A stretch of 47,364 bases of DNA from Nocardia vulneris. Its GTDB lineage: Bacteria > Actinomycetota > Actinomycetes > Mycobacteriales > Mycobacteriaceae. The stretch lies in the NCBI RefSeq assembly GCF_001613425.1, contig NZ_BDCI01000059.1:1-47364 (forward strand). Reading direction: 5' to 3'. Shown one piece after another: positions 8,911-15,498 of this stretch (within the stretch, counting starts at the first letter, position 1; each line of letters begins with the position of its first letter). The position numbers and the translations under genes are program-made. The notes beneath the pieces were generated by a model. That model saw only the letters and a list, made by a program, of their open reading frames with translations. It did not search any database and was not told the DNA's origin.

Positions 8911-9686
8911 TGAGCGATTTCGAGACGATTCTGCTGGAGCGCAAGGGGCGGGTCGGCTGGATCACGTTGAACCGGCCGAAGGCGCTCAACGCGTTGAACG
9001 CGCAAGTCCTCGACGATGTCATCGCCGCGCTGGACGAGCTCGAGCGTGACGAGGAGATCGGGGCGGTCGTCATCACCGGATCGGAGCGCGCCTTCGCGGC
9101 GGGCGCCGATATCAAGGAGATGCAGCCCAAGTCGTACATGGACATGTTCCTCAACGACTACTTCGCCCGCTGGGATCGGCTCGCGGAGTTCCGCAAGCCG
9201 ACCATCGCGGCGGTCGCCGGGTACGCCCTGGGCGGCGGCTGTGAGCTGGCGATGATCTGCGACATCCTGATCGCAGCCGATACCGCCAAGTTCGGGCAGC
9301 CGGAGATCAAGCTCGGTGTCATCCCCGGTATCGGCGGCTCGCAGCGGCTGACCCGCGCGGTCGGCAAGGCCAAGGCGATGGATCTGGTGCTCACCGGGCG
9401 CAATATGGACGCCGAAGAGGCCGAGCGGGCCGGCCTGGTGTCGCGCATCGTGCCGGCCGCCGAGCTGCTGGACACCGCGCTCGAGGTCGCCGAGACGATC
9501 GCGTCGATGTCGTTGCCGGTCACCATGATTGCGAAGGAGGCAGTCAACCGCTCCTTCGAAACCACCCTCGCGGAAGGCCTGCGCTTCGAGCGTCGCGTCT
9601 TCCATTCGCTGTTCGCCATCGAGGATCAGAAGGAAGGCATGACCGCCTTCGTCGAGAAGCGCCCCGCGAAGTTCACCAACCGCTGA
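8910..9686 (+). CDS. echA: Enoyl-CoA hydratase
   Basis: 258 residues, the standard crotonase length. It adds water to 2-enoyl-CoA; in this operon methacrylyl-CoA, made by the acyl-CoA dehydrogenase, is the obvious substrate, which closes the valine pathway. AFAAGADIKEM (about residues 61-71) forms the first half of the oxyanion hole. ALGGGCELAM carries the first catalytic Glu and GQPEIKLGVIPGIGG the second. GTG 8910 overlaps the mmsB stop by one base. This is the last gene of the operon; a convergent hairpin follows at 9693-9723. The echA name only marks the family, since mycobacterial genomes hold many paralogues. Confidence 0.9.
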   Translation: MSDFETILLERKGRVGWITLNRPKALNALNAQVLDDVIAALDELERDEEIGAVVITGSERAFAAGADIKEMQPKSYMDMFLNDYFARWDRLAEFRKPTIAAVAGYALGGGCELAMICDILIAADTAKFGQPEIKLGVIPGIGGSQRLTRAVGKAKAMDLVLTGRNMDAEEAERAGLVSRIVPAAELLDTALEVAETIASMSLPVTMIAKEAVNRSFETTLAEGLRFERRVFHSLFAIEDQKEGMTAFVEKRPAKFTNR

Positions 9687-9692
9687 TCGGTC

Positions 9693-9723
9693 GTCCGCCT
9701 GCCCGCGATCCGGGTGGGCGGAC
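9693..9723. terminator. Hairpin between convergent genes
   Basis: GTCCGCC at 9693 pairs with GGCGGAC ending at 9723, with further GCCC/GGGT pairing inside. It lies between the end of the valine operon and the end of the reverse Hsp70-like gene. No U-tract is seen on either strand, so it would be a weak or factor-assisted terminator. Confidence 0.45.
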
Positions 9724-9788
9724 CGTGGTCCGGACAGAATGCCTGTCCACTTAGCGGGTTCCGGACCGGCCGTGTTCTCGGGCTCCGG

Positions 9789-10847
9789 TCAGCCGAAGGT
9801 GGACGGTGACGGCCCGATGATCTCCGCGGGGGTCGGGGTGGTGCCGTCGCTCGGTTCGGCCGAACTCCGGTCCATGGCAAGGATTCCCGCGATGGTCGCG
9901 CCGAGCGCCGCGGTGACCGCGACGGCGGCGATGAGCTTGCGGCGGTCGACCGGGCCGTGCACCAGCGACGCGGACAGGGCCGCGCCCGTGCGCGCCCGCG
10001 CCATCCGCACCTCGCCACCGTGGCGCTCGGCCGCCAGCAGCACCGCGCCGCGGGCCGAGACGTAATCCGGTTCGGGGTCGTAGATGATCGGCAGGTCGAT
10101 CAGCTCGGCCAGCTCGTCGCGGATGTTCGGGTTGCGGGTGCAGCCGCCGAGCAGCACCAGCGCCTCGGGCTGGACCCCGCTCTCCTCGATCAACTGGCGC
10201 ACGAACGACGCCGAGTGGTGGATGCTCGCCGAGCACAGCTCCGCCAGGTCGCTGCGGGTCACCACCTCGCGGCCGCCGGAGATCGGGTCGATCGCGGTGA
10301 CCACCCGCTCGCTGCTCAACGCCTCCCGATGCCTGCGGCTGGTGAGCTTGTCGGTGAGCACGCCGCCGCGGGCGAGTTGCCAGCGCAGCAGCGCGTCGTA
10401 GCCGTCACCGCCGAGCACGGTGCTGCGCTTGCCCGCCAGGATGGTGTCGGTGCGGCAATCGGCGTGGGTGATGGTGAGGCCGGAACTGCCGAGGTCGTAG
10501 AGCAGAACCGAGCCGCTGTCCGGCAGTTGCCCGGTGAACCGGAGATAGCGCAGCTGGGCCAGCGGTTCGTCGACGATGGTGAGCCCGCTGCGGCCCGCGC
10601 TGGCCCGGATGGCCTCGGAGTGCATGGTGCAGCGGCAGGTCACGGCCGTGCCGGTGACCAGCTCGTCGCGCCGATCGGCGGCGCCGCGCATCTGCCGGAT
10701 GGCCTCGAGCACCGGCTCGTCGATGCCGCCGCCGGGGCGGCGCAGTACCTGGCAACGATCGATGGGCGGGAGGTGTGGCTGATCGGAATGCGTCAGCATC
10801 GCGCGTGCGCCACCAGCGCCCGCCGATACCCCCAAGACCAGCACCAT
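9789..10847 (-). CDS. Short Hsp70-like (actin-fold) protein with C-terminal membrane helix
   Basis: 352 residues. The central part has the Hsp70/actin ATPase layout: LLYDLGSSGLTI (phosphate-2 loop, DLG at residues 118-120), a helical middle region, and the adenosine motif LLGGCTRNPNI (232-242). The first phosphate loop near the N terminus is weak (LGVSAGAGGARAM instead of the usual DLGTT type). The substrate-binding domain of DnaK is absent; instead a short linker leads to one membrane helix (about residues 305-325) and a Pro/Thr-rich tail. Similar anchored Hsp70-like proteins of unknown role occur in Nocardia and Mycobacterium. ATG 10847 lies in a 7-bp inverted repeat, just after an ATG-TAA. 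Confidence 0.7.
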   Translation of the reverse strand: MVLVLGVSAGAGGARAMLTHSDQPHLPPIDRCQVLRRPGGGIDEPVLEAIRQMRGAADRRDELVTGTAVTCRCTMHSEAIRASAGRSGLTIVDEPLAQLRYLRFTGQLPDSGSVLLYDLGSSGLTITHADCRTDTILAGKRSTVLGGDGYDALLRWQLARGGVLTDKLTSRRHREALSSERVVTAIDPISGGREVVTRSDLAELCSASIHHSASFVRQLIEESGVQPEALVLLGGCTRNPNIRDELAELIDLPIIYDPEPDYVSARGAVLLAAERHGGEVRMARARTGAALSASLVHGPVDRRKLIAAVAVTAALGATIAGILAMDRSSAEPSDGTTPTPAEIIGPSPSTFG

Positions 10848-10860
10848 GATTTACATGGTG
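10842..10860 (-). promoter_or_regulatory. Inverted repeat with start-stop ATG-TAA at the Hsp70-like gene start
   Basis: CACCATG-TAAAT-CATGGTG is a perfect 7-bp inverted repeat with a 5-base centre. On the reverse strand it holds ATG-TAA (10856-10851) followed, in frame, by the ATG at 10847 used for the protein. AAAGG lies at good spacing for the first ATG but farther from the second, so initiation on the start-stop could compete with the real start. Confidence 0.5.
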
Positions 10861-10973
10861 GACCTTTTCCGCGCCGCTGCCAAGGCGACAGGGCGAGAAA
10901 TTCGCTAGTTGGATGCCGGACCGTTACTGCACCGCCAAGTGCGGGGTGTATTGGACCGTCCAGTTGTGTCCGG

Positions 10974-11525
10974 TTATTCCGGTCCAGTCGCGGACCAGTG
11001 CGCCTGCGCCGCGCCGGTGTCGAAGTCGCCCGCGGCATGTCGGAATTCCGCGAGCAATTGGAGCAGGGTGTGCAGCCGATCGGGTGCCAGGCCGGGCAGC
11101 GCGAATACTCTGGTGTTCAGTTCCTCGGTCGCCTGCGCGACCAATTCCCTTCCGGCGGCGGTGATCTCGATGAGCGTGGCACGCCGGTCGGTGGGGTGCG
11201 GCACCCGCTCGACCAGCTGCGCCGCCTCCAGGCGATCGACGGTGTTGGTGACGCTGGTGGGGTGCACCTGCAGGCGCGCGCTGGCCTTCGCCATCGGCAG
11301 CGCACCGGTCTTGCTGAAGCTCAGCAGCATCAGCAATTCGTAGCGAGAGAAGGTCAAACCGGTTGGTTTCAGCGCCTCGTCCACCCGCGCCATGACGATT
11401 TGCTGGGCTCGAACCAGCGAGGTCACCGCGGCCATACCGTCGGCGACATCCCCCCAGCCGTGGTCGACCCATTGGCGATGGGCCTCCTCGATCGGGTCGA
11501 GCGGCAGGGGACGTGGCCGAGACAT
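10974..11525 (-). CDS. MarR family transcriptional regulator
   Basis: 183 residues from ATG 11525; in-frame GTG 11576 would add 17 residues but lies within the inverted repeat. The N terminus (MSRPRPLPLDPIEEAHRQW) is followed by the MarR dimerisation helix, a winged helix with recognition helix around MAKASARLQVHPTSVTNTVD, then the wing with VPHPTDRRATLIEIT; the DxR motif (DRR) is intact. C-terminal helices complete the dimer domain. MarR proteins repress themselves or neighbours and are released by small ligands such as phenolic acids or by oxidants. The gene diverges from tRNA-Cys, and a candidate operator lies just upstream (11574-11627). Confidence 0.85.
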   Translation of the reverse strand: MSRPRPLPLDPIEEAHRQWVDHGWGDVADGMAAVTSLVRAQQIVMARVDEALKPTGLTFSRYELLMLLSFSKTGALPMAKASARLQVHPTSVTNTVDRLEAAQLVERVPHPTDRRATLIEITAAGRELVAQATEELNTRVFALPGLAPDRLHTLLQLLAEFRHAAGDFDTGAAQAHWSATGPE

Positions 11526-11573
11526 GCCCTGATCATTCCATGGGGCCGGGTGGTGATCGGGGACATCCACGGG

Positions 11574-11627
11574 CACTGTGGATCACAGTGCTCTTCGAAC
11601 CAGACCTTGCTCTTCGAATCAGACTGA
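11574..11627. promoter_or_regulatory. Candidate MarR operator: inverted repeat plus two tandem TTCGAA repeats
   Basis: CACTGTG-GAT-CACAGTG (11574-11590) is a perfect 7-bp inverted repeat. Directly after it come two 19-base direct repeats beginning at 11590 and 11609, each with the core GCTCTTCGAAyCAGAC and a palindromic TTCGAA (11594-11599, 11613-11618). The block is about 50-100 bases upstream of the MarR start and between it and the divergent tRNA-Cys. The link to MarR is inferred from position. Confidence 0.5.
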
Positions 11628-11675
11628 GCGCAAGGGTGTGGCCGGAGACCCGCGCCCGGCACTATCGATCACGAG

Positions 11676-11750
11676 GCGGGCGTGGCTGAGTGGTTGAGGC
11701 AACGGTCTGCAAAGCCGTTTACGCGGGTTCAATTCCCGCCGCTCGCTCCA
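11676..11750 (+). tRNA. tRNA-Cys (GCA)
   Basis: Acceptor strand GCGGGCG (11676-11682) pairs with CGCTCGC (11740-11746) with one G-U, followed by U73 and an encoded CCA (11748-11750). The anticodon arm is ACGGT-CTGCAAA-GCCGT, giving anticodon GCA. The T arm GCGGGTTCAATTCCCGC is canonical. U73 is the usual identity base of tRNA-Cys. Length 75 bases. Confidence 0.95.
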
Positions 11751-11780
11751 AGCAGGGCTCGAGGTCGTCGATCGAGCGGC

Positions 11781-11814
11781 GCTCGGCGCGGTGTACGCCA
11801 CCGCCGCGCCGAGC
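11781..11814. terminator. Strong GC hairpin between tRNA-Cys and the phosphoesterase gene end
   Basis: GCTCGGCGCGG (11781-11791) pairs with CCGCGCCGAGC (11804-11814) around a short loop. It lies between the tRNA and the 3' end of the reverse metallophosphoesterase gene and could serve both strands, although no U-run follows. Confidence 0.45.
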
Positions 11815-11869
11815 AGCTCGGGCCGGGCTCATTGCCCGGCGGCCGGTGGGCGCGGGCTGTTCCGGCGAA

Positions 11870-13279
11870 TCAGCCGAGGCCCGAGAAATCGCGCAGCACA
11901 ACGTGATTGCGGTCGGCGGTGGTGCCGAGGGTGTAATCCGGCAGCAGGCCGAAGTATTCGCCCCGGGTGGTCGCGCTCCAGCGGCGCGCGGCCGCGGTCC
12001 GCGTCTTGTAGAAGTTCACCATGTAACCGCCCTCGTACAGGCGCAGCAGGCTGTAGCCGCCCGGATATTCCTTGACCGCAGCCACTTCCAGGAATTCGAC
12101 GGCGCACCCGGTATCCGGGCGGGTCCGGCGATTGCGGTGGGTGTGGCCGCTGTGGTGCAGGAAGACGCCCGGCGTGCGCTCGTAGCTCGCTTGGAGTTCG
12201 GCGCTGTCCCGGCCGTTCAACACGAACCCCGGACCCGCCAGATTGGTGTAGCCGGACTCCTTGGTGACCGGATGGTGGCTGAACACCAGTGTCGGCCGGT
12301 CCGGGTCGGCCCGCAGCCGCTCGGTGAACAGGTCGAACTGCGGTCGGTCGATGGTGCCACCGGAGCCGTCGAGTTCGCTGGTGTCCAGGCCGAGCACGCG
12401 CAGTCCGCCGAGCTCGTGCTCCACGAGTTGCTGGCGGGGGGTGAACGTCTCGGCCCAGCAGTCGTGGTGCTCGGCCGGCGCCGGGGCGCAGCTCGCATAG
12501 TCCGGTCCGGTGTGCGGCCGATCGTGGTTGCCGCGGACAACCAGGTAGTCGGTGCCCAGCGCGCCCCAGGCGTCGAGCTGTGCGCGGACCGCGCGCGAAT
12601 CTGCAAGGGACGCTTCGTCGGTGAGATCGCCCGCGATCAGCAGGTGCGCGGCGCCCCGGTCGGGCCTGCGCAGGTCGTCGAGCAGCGCGGCCAGCATTGC
12701 CTCGGGATACGGCGGCACGTCCTGGCGGAAGCCGGGCGGCAGACCCGCGACGAGCAGGCCGCTGACCTCCTCGCCGTAGTGGATGTCGTTGGCCAGGGCG
12801 ATGGTTCGCAGCCGACGTCCGGGCGGCGGCGTCAATGTGGTGAATTCGCCGGTGATCTCTGGGGTGCCGGGGCTCAGGGTCGTCAACGAGAGTGCCGGGA
12901 TCGCGCGAACACCGTTGGACCAGGCCTCGAATCGGTACGCGCGGCCGGGCTCCAGACCGTCCACTTCGGCGTAGTGGAACGGCGTCGGCTCCGGGTCGGA
13001 CCACATCGGAACCGGTGCGCGGGGCGAATCCGCCGGTGCGAGACGTACTTCCGCGTCCGCGGGGACCGGGACGAGCCGCCCCGCGGCGTCCGATGTCAGC
13101 GTCGTCCAGGTCACGATCACCGTCCGATCGGTGATCGTGACCACCTCCAGATCGGTGGCGAGAATCGGATTCGATTGGGCCTGAGCCGAACCCGCCCGCG
13201 CAGCGCCGACCACCGGCAGCAGTGCCGCCAGGCCCAGCGCGCCGAGCAGGGTGCGCCGGGACGGCCCGCAGCACGTCAT
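11870..13279 (-). CDS. Tat-exported metallophosphoesterase
   Basis: 469 residues. The N terminus is a Tat signal (SRRTLLGALGLAALL, twin Arg at residues 8-9) ending near AQAQS, so the protein is exported folded. Residues 40-150 look like a beta-sandwich (fibronectin/purple-acid-phosphatase N-terminal type). The calcineurin-like domain shows its metal ligands in order: NDIHYGE (164-170), GDLTDE (217-222), GNHD (250-253), SHHP (334-337) and SGHTH (377-381). It should hydrolyse phosphoesters outside the membrane with two metal ions; the substrate is unknown. It lies 16 bases after the small membrane-protein gene on the same strand. Confidence 0.85.
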   Translation of the reverse strand: MTCCGPSRRTLLGALGLAALLPVVGAARAGSAQAQSNPILATDLEVVTITDRTVIVTWTTLTSDAAGRLVPVPADAEVRLAPADSPRAPVPMWSDPEPTPFHYAEVDGLEPGRAYRFEAWSNGVRAIPALSLTTLSPGTPEITGEFTTLTPPPGRRLRTIALANDIHYGEEVSGLLVAGLPPGFRQDVPPYPEAMLAALLDDLRRPDRGAAHLLIAGDLTDEASLADSRAVRAQLDAWGALGTDYLVVRGNHDRPHTGPDYASCAPAPAEHHDCWAETFTPRQQLVEHELGGLRVLGLDTSELDGSGGTIDRPQFDLFTERLRADPDRPTLVFSHHPVTKESGYTNLAGPGFVLNGRDSAELQASYERTPGVFLHHSGHTHRNRRTRPDTGCAVEFLEVAAVKEYPGGYSLLRLYEGGYMVNFYKTRTAAARRWSATTRGEYFGLLPDYTLGTTADRNHVVLRDFSGLG

Positions 13280-13295
13280 GCGGGGCCGCGGCTCG

Positions 13296-13865
13296 TCAGT
13301 TGCGGCCGGAGCCCGCGGAGCAGACCTTCCACTTGCCGTCTTCCTTCTTCAGGTGCTCGGTGGTGCTGGTATCGGTGTCCGGCTCCTCGCCGGGCAGCTC
13401 CAGGGTGAGCTTGCCGGTGATCCGTGCGGTCGCCAGCTCGCCATCGATCTTGATGTCATCGATCTTATCGATGCTGACCGATACCGCGGCGGTGTCGAAT
13501 TCCTGTTTCTGTTCGGCGGGCAGCGCGTCGAACTCGGCGCGGTCGGCCGCGCACGCTTTGGCCGCGGCCGCCGGGAAGCCCTTCTTTTCCAGCGTGTCGT
13601 AGAAGTCGTGGATGGCCGACTCGATCCGTTGCGCGTCGGAGGCGAACGGCCCCTTGCCCTGTGCCGTCAGCACCGCCCCGATCACCACCACGCCGCCGAG
13701 GGCCAGCAACACCACCGCGATCAATCCGATGACGAGGCCGACCTTGCTTTTCCGGGAGGGCTGCCGCGCGCCGGGTGGCCCCGGCGCAGGCGTCGCGGCC
13801 TGCGGATAGTGCGGCGGCGGGTAGCCGGTGGGCTGGTCGGGCTGGTGCGGATTCGGATAAGTCAT
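13296..13865 (-). CDS. Single-pass membrane protein with NTF2-like (DUF4878-type) extracellular domain
   Basis: 189 residues from ATG 13865, which has GGAGG eight bases upstream; the open frame farther upstream lacks one. The N terminus is Pro/Gln/Tyr-rich (MTYPNPHQPDQPTGYPPP), as in many actinobacterial anchored proteins. One helix (about residues 44-66, VGLVIGLIAVVLLALGGVVV) follows. The external domain begins with a helix (DAQRIESAIHDFYDTLEKKG) and ends in beta strands with KWKVC, a pattern of DUF4878/NTF2-like lipoproteins. Two Cys could pair. Function unknown; it probably shares a transcript with the metallophosphoesterase. Confidence 0.7.
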   Translation of the reverse strand: MTYPNPHQPDQPTGYPPPHYPQAATPAPGPPGARQPSRKSKVGLVIGLIAVVLLALGGVVVIGAVLTAQGKGPFASDAQRIESAIHDFYDTLEKKGFPAAAAKACAADRAEFDALPAEQKQEFDTAAVSVSIDKIDDIKIDGELATARITGKLTLELPGEEPDTDTSTTEHLKKEDGKWKVCSAGSGRN

Positions 13866-14147
13866 CGTCTCGTCCTCCGTCGGCCCCCCTGGTTCCTGGA
13901 AGGTTACGGCAACCGGAGGTCGGGGCGAGTGAAAAGGGACGCCGACCGGTGTATCGAGCGCGGGCCCGGGCATGTCGTCGGCCGACTCGCTGATGTGTCA
14001 TCGATCACGAGGTCGTGCGGTTCCGATTAGAGCATCCCGCGCGGGGTTAACCATGGGGGGAGGATGGTGCCGGTCCGCCGGCGCCCCGCCTATATTGACC
14101 GAGCGGGGGATCGACGCTCATCTTCGTTCGTGCAGAGGGAGATTCGG

Positions 14148-14504
14148 ATGCGCAGGGTGCTCTTCATCGGTGCAGGCGCCGGGATCGGCCTGCTGGCCGC
14201 CGCCGGCCTCGCGGGCGCCGATCCAGGGCAAGGTGCGGTGCAGGTCCGGGCGACGACCGGGACCGATCAACTCGCCGTCGCGGGAGTCGAGGTCGGCATC
14301 GCGCCCTGCGGTGCCGCGCCCGCCCCCACCGCGCTGACCACCGGACCCGACGGGATCGTGCGCGCCGACCTGACGCCCGGCTGCTATCAGGTGCGAGTCA
14401 CCGCACCGCCGTCCGGCTGTTCGGTCCGCGGCGTGGAGTACGTCCAGATGATCGTCTTACCGGGCGTCACCCAAACCGCGCCGTTCCAATTCAGCTGCGC
14501 CTGA
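14148..14504 (+). CDS. Small secreted protein with prealbumin-like beta fold
   Basis: 118 residues. A cleavable signal peptide is evident (MRRVLFIGAGAGIGLLAAAGLAGA, cleavage near ADP). The mature 95 residues have the pattern of a carboxypeptidase-regulatory or SpaA-like beta-sandwich: VAGVEVGIAPCG, TALTTGPDGIVRADLTPGCYQVRVTAP, and a final strand with FQFSC. Four Cys could form two disulfides. ATG 14148 follows AGAGGGAGA. It is divergent from the NTF2-like gene. No enzymatic role is suggested. Confidence 0.65.
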   Translation: MRRVLFIGAGAGIGLLAAAGLAGADPGQGAVQVRATTGTDQLAVAGVEVGIAPCGAAPAPTALTTGPDGIVRADLTPGCYQVRVTAPPSGCSVRGVEYVQMIVLPGVTQTAPFQFSCA

Positions 14505-14589
14505 AGAATTCGTTCCACGCGATCGGGTTCGCGTCTACTCCCACTTTCGTAGGACGCGCTGTGTTCGTTAGGCGGGATACGGTCGCGGG

Positions 14590-15408
14590 GTGCGGATTTC
14601 CGGTGCAGAATTGCGGGCGCGTCCCGCTCTGGTCGCCAGAGCGGGGATTGTTTTCGTCGCGGTGACGGTGTGGTGGTTGGTGCTGTACCACCTGGTGTCG
14701 CCCGCGGGGGAGTACACCCGTTCGGCGCACATCGTGCGCGCGGTGGGCGCGGCGGTGTTCACCGTGCCATTCATTCTGCTCGCTCGAAAGTTTCTCGACC
14801 GCAGGCGCATTGCCGAATTGGGATTCTCCTCGGTCGGCCGCGGTGGTCGCGCGTTTCTCGTCGGTGTCGCGTGCTGGGGAATTCCGGCTTGGTCGGCGAT
14901 GGCCGTGATGTTGTGGCTCGGGTGGGCGGATATCACTGTGCGGGAGTCGTTTCCGCGCACGGTGCTGGCACTGCTCGGCCTGCTCGTACTGGTGCTTCTG
15001 TACGAGGCGATTCCGGAAGAACTCATCTTTCGCGGATACTTCTTCGCCAATCTGAACGAACGGTGGTCCGCCGCAGGCGCGGTCGTCGGTCAGGCGCTGC
15101 TGTTCACGGCGTGGGGTGTGCTCATCGGCGCCGCGGGCTCGGTGGGGCGAGCCGTGCTCTTCTTCAGCTTTTCCCTCGTGCTCGGCGTGCTGCGGTCGGT
15201 GACCGGAAACATCATGGCCTGCATGGGCTTCCATGCCGCGTTCCAGGTGACCACCCAGTTCCTCGCGAGCAAGTGGAACTATCTCGAACTGCGCGACCCC
15301 GATCTGTCCGTGCAGGGTCTGGCCTTCGTCATCCTTCCCTTCCTGGCCACCCCGCTCGTCCTGTGGTGGTACCGCAGGGGTCGGCGCGCCGTGCCCGCGG
15401 CCAGCTAG
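14590..15408 (+). CDS. CPBP family intramembrane protease
   Basis: 272 residues with about eight membrane helices. The CPBP (CAAX protease and bacteriocin-processing) motifs are present: EExxxR in PEELIFRG (E143, E144, R148) and the conserved His in CMGFHAAFQ (H215). Family members cleave substrates within the membrane, and some handle peptides or signalling proteins; the substrate here is unknown. GTG 14590 has no Shine-Dalgarno, but TACGGT (14578-14583) ends six bases upstream, so the mRNA may be leaderless. Confidence 0.82.
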   Translation: MRISGAELRARPALVARAGIVFVAVTVWWLVLYHLVSPAGEYTRSAHIVRAVGAAVFTVPFILLARKFLDRRRIAELGFSSVGRGGRAFLVGVACWGIPAWSAMAVMLWLGWADITVRESFPRTVLALLGLLVLVLLYEAIPEELIFRGYFFANLNERWSAAGAVVGQALLFTAWGVLIGAAGSVGRAVLFFSFSLVLGVLRSVTGNIMACMGFHAAFQVTTQFLASKWNYLELRDPDLSVQGLAFVILPFLATPLVLWWYRRGRRAVPAAS

Positions 15409-15427
15409 CCTGCCGTTCGCCACTCCA

Positions 15428-15456
15428 TTGACATGCTGCCGGATTCACAATACCGT
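15428..15456 (+). promoter_or_regulatory. Sigma70-type promoter of the monooxygenase gene
   Basis: TTGACA (15428-15433) is a perfect -35, followed after 17 bases by TACCGT (15451-15456), which fits the actinobacterial TAnnnT -10. The -10 is embedded in the palindromic operator. Confidence 0.65.
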
Positions 15457-15479
15457 CAGTATTCGAATACCGAGGGTAT
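15449..15479 (+). promoter_or_regulatory. Overlapping palindromic operator on the monooxygenase promoter
   Basis: Three inverted repeats run into each other: AATAC-CGTCA-GTATT (15449-15463), GTATTCGAATAC (15459-15470, perfect) and ATACC-GAG-GGTAT (15467-15479). They can be read as four half-sites of the type AATAC/GTATT. The block covers the -10 and the probable transcription start, the position expected for a repressor, for example of the TetR type. No regulator gene is adjacent. Confidence 0.6.
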
Positions 15480-15498
15480 CCGACAAAGGAGTTGGGCA

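Noticed and set aside
10793..11038. 81-codon reverse frame between the Hsp70-like and MarR genes
   Set aside because: It overlaps both genes in another frame and has no ribosome binding site or known motif.
15433..15498. ATG 15433 as start of the monooxygenase
   Set aside because: It lies in the -35 box, and GTG 15499 has a good Shine-Dalgarno.
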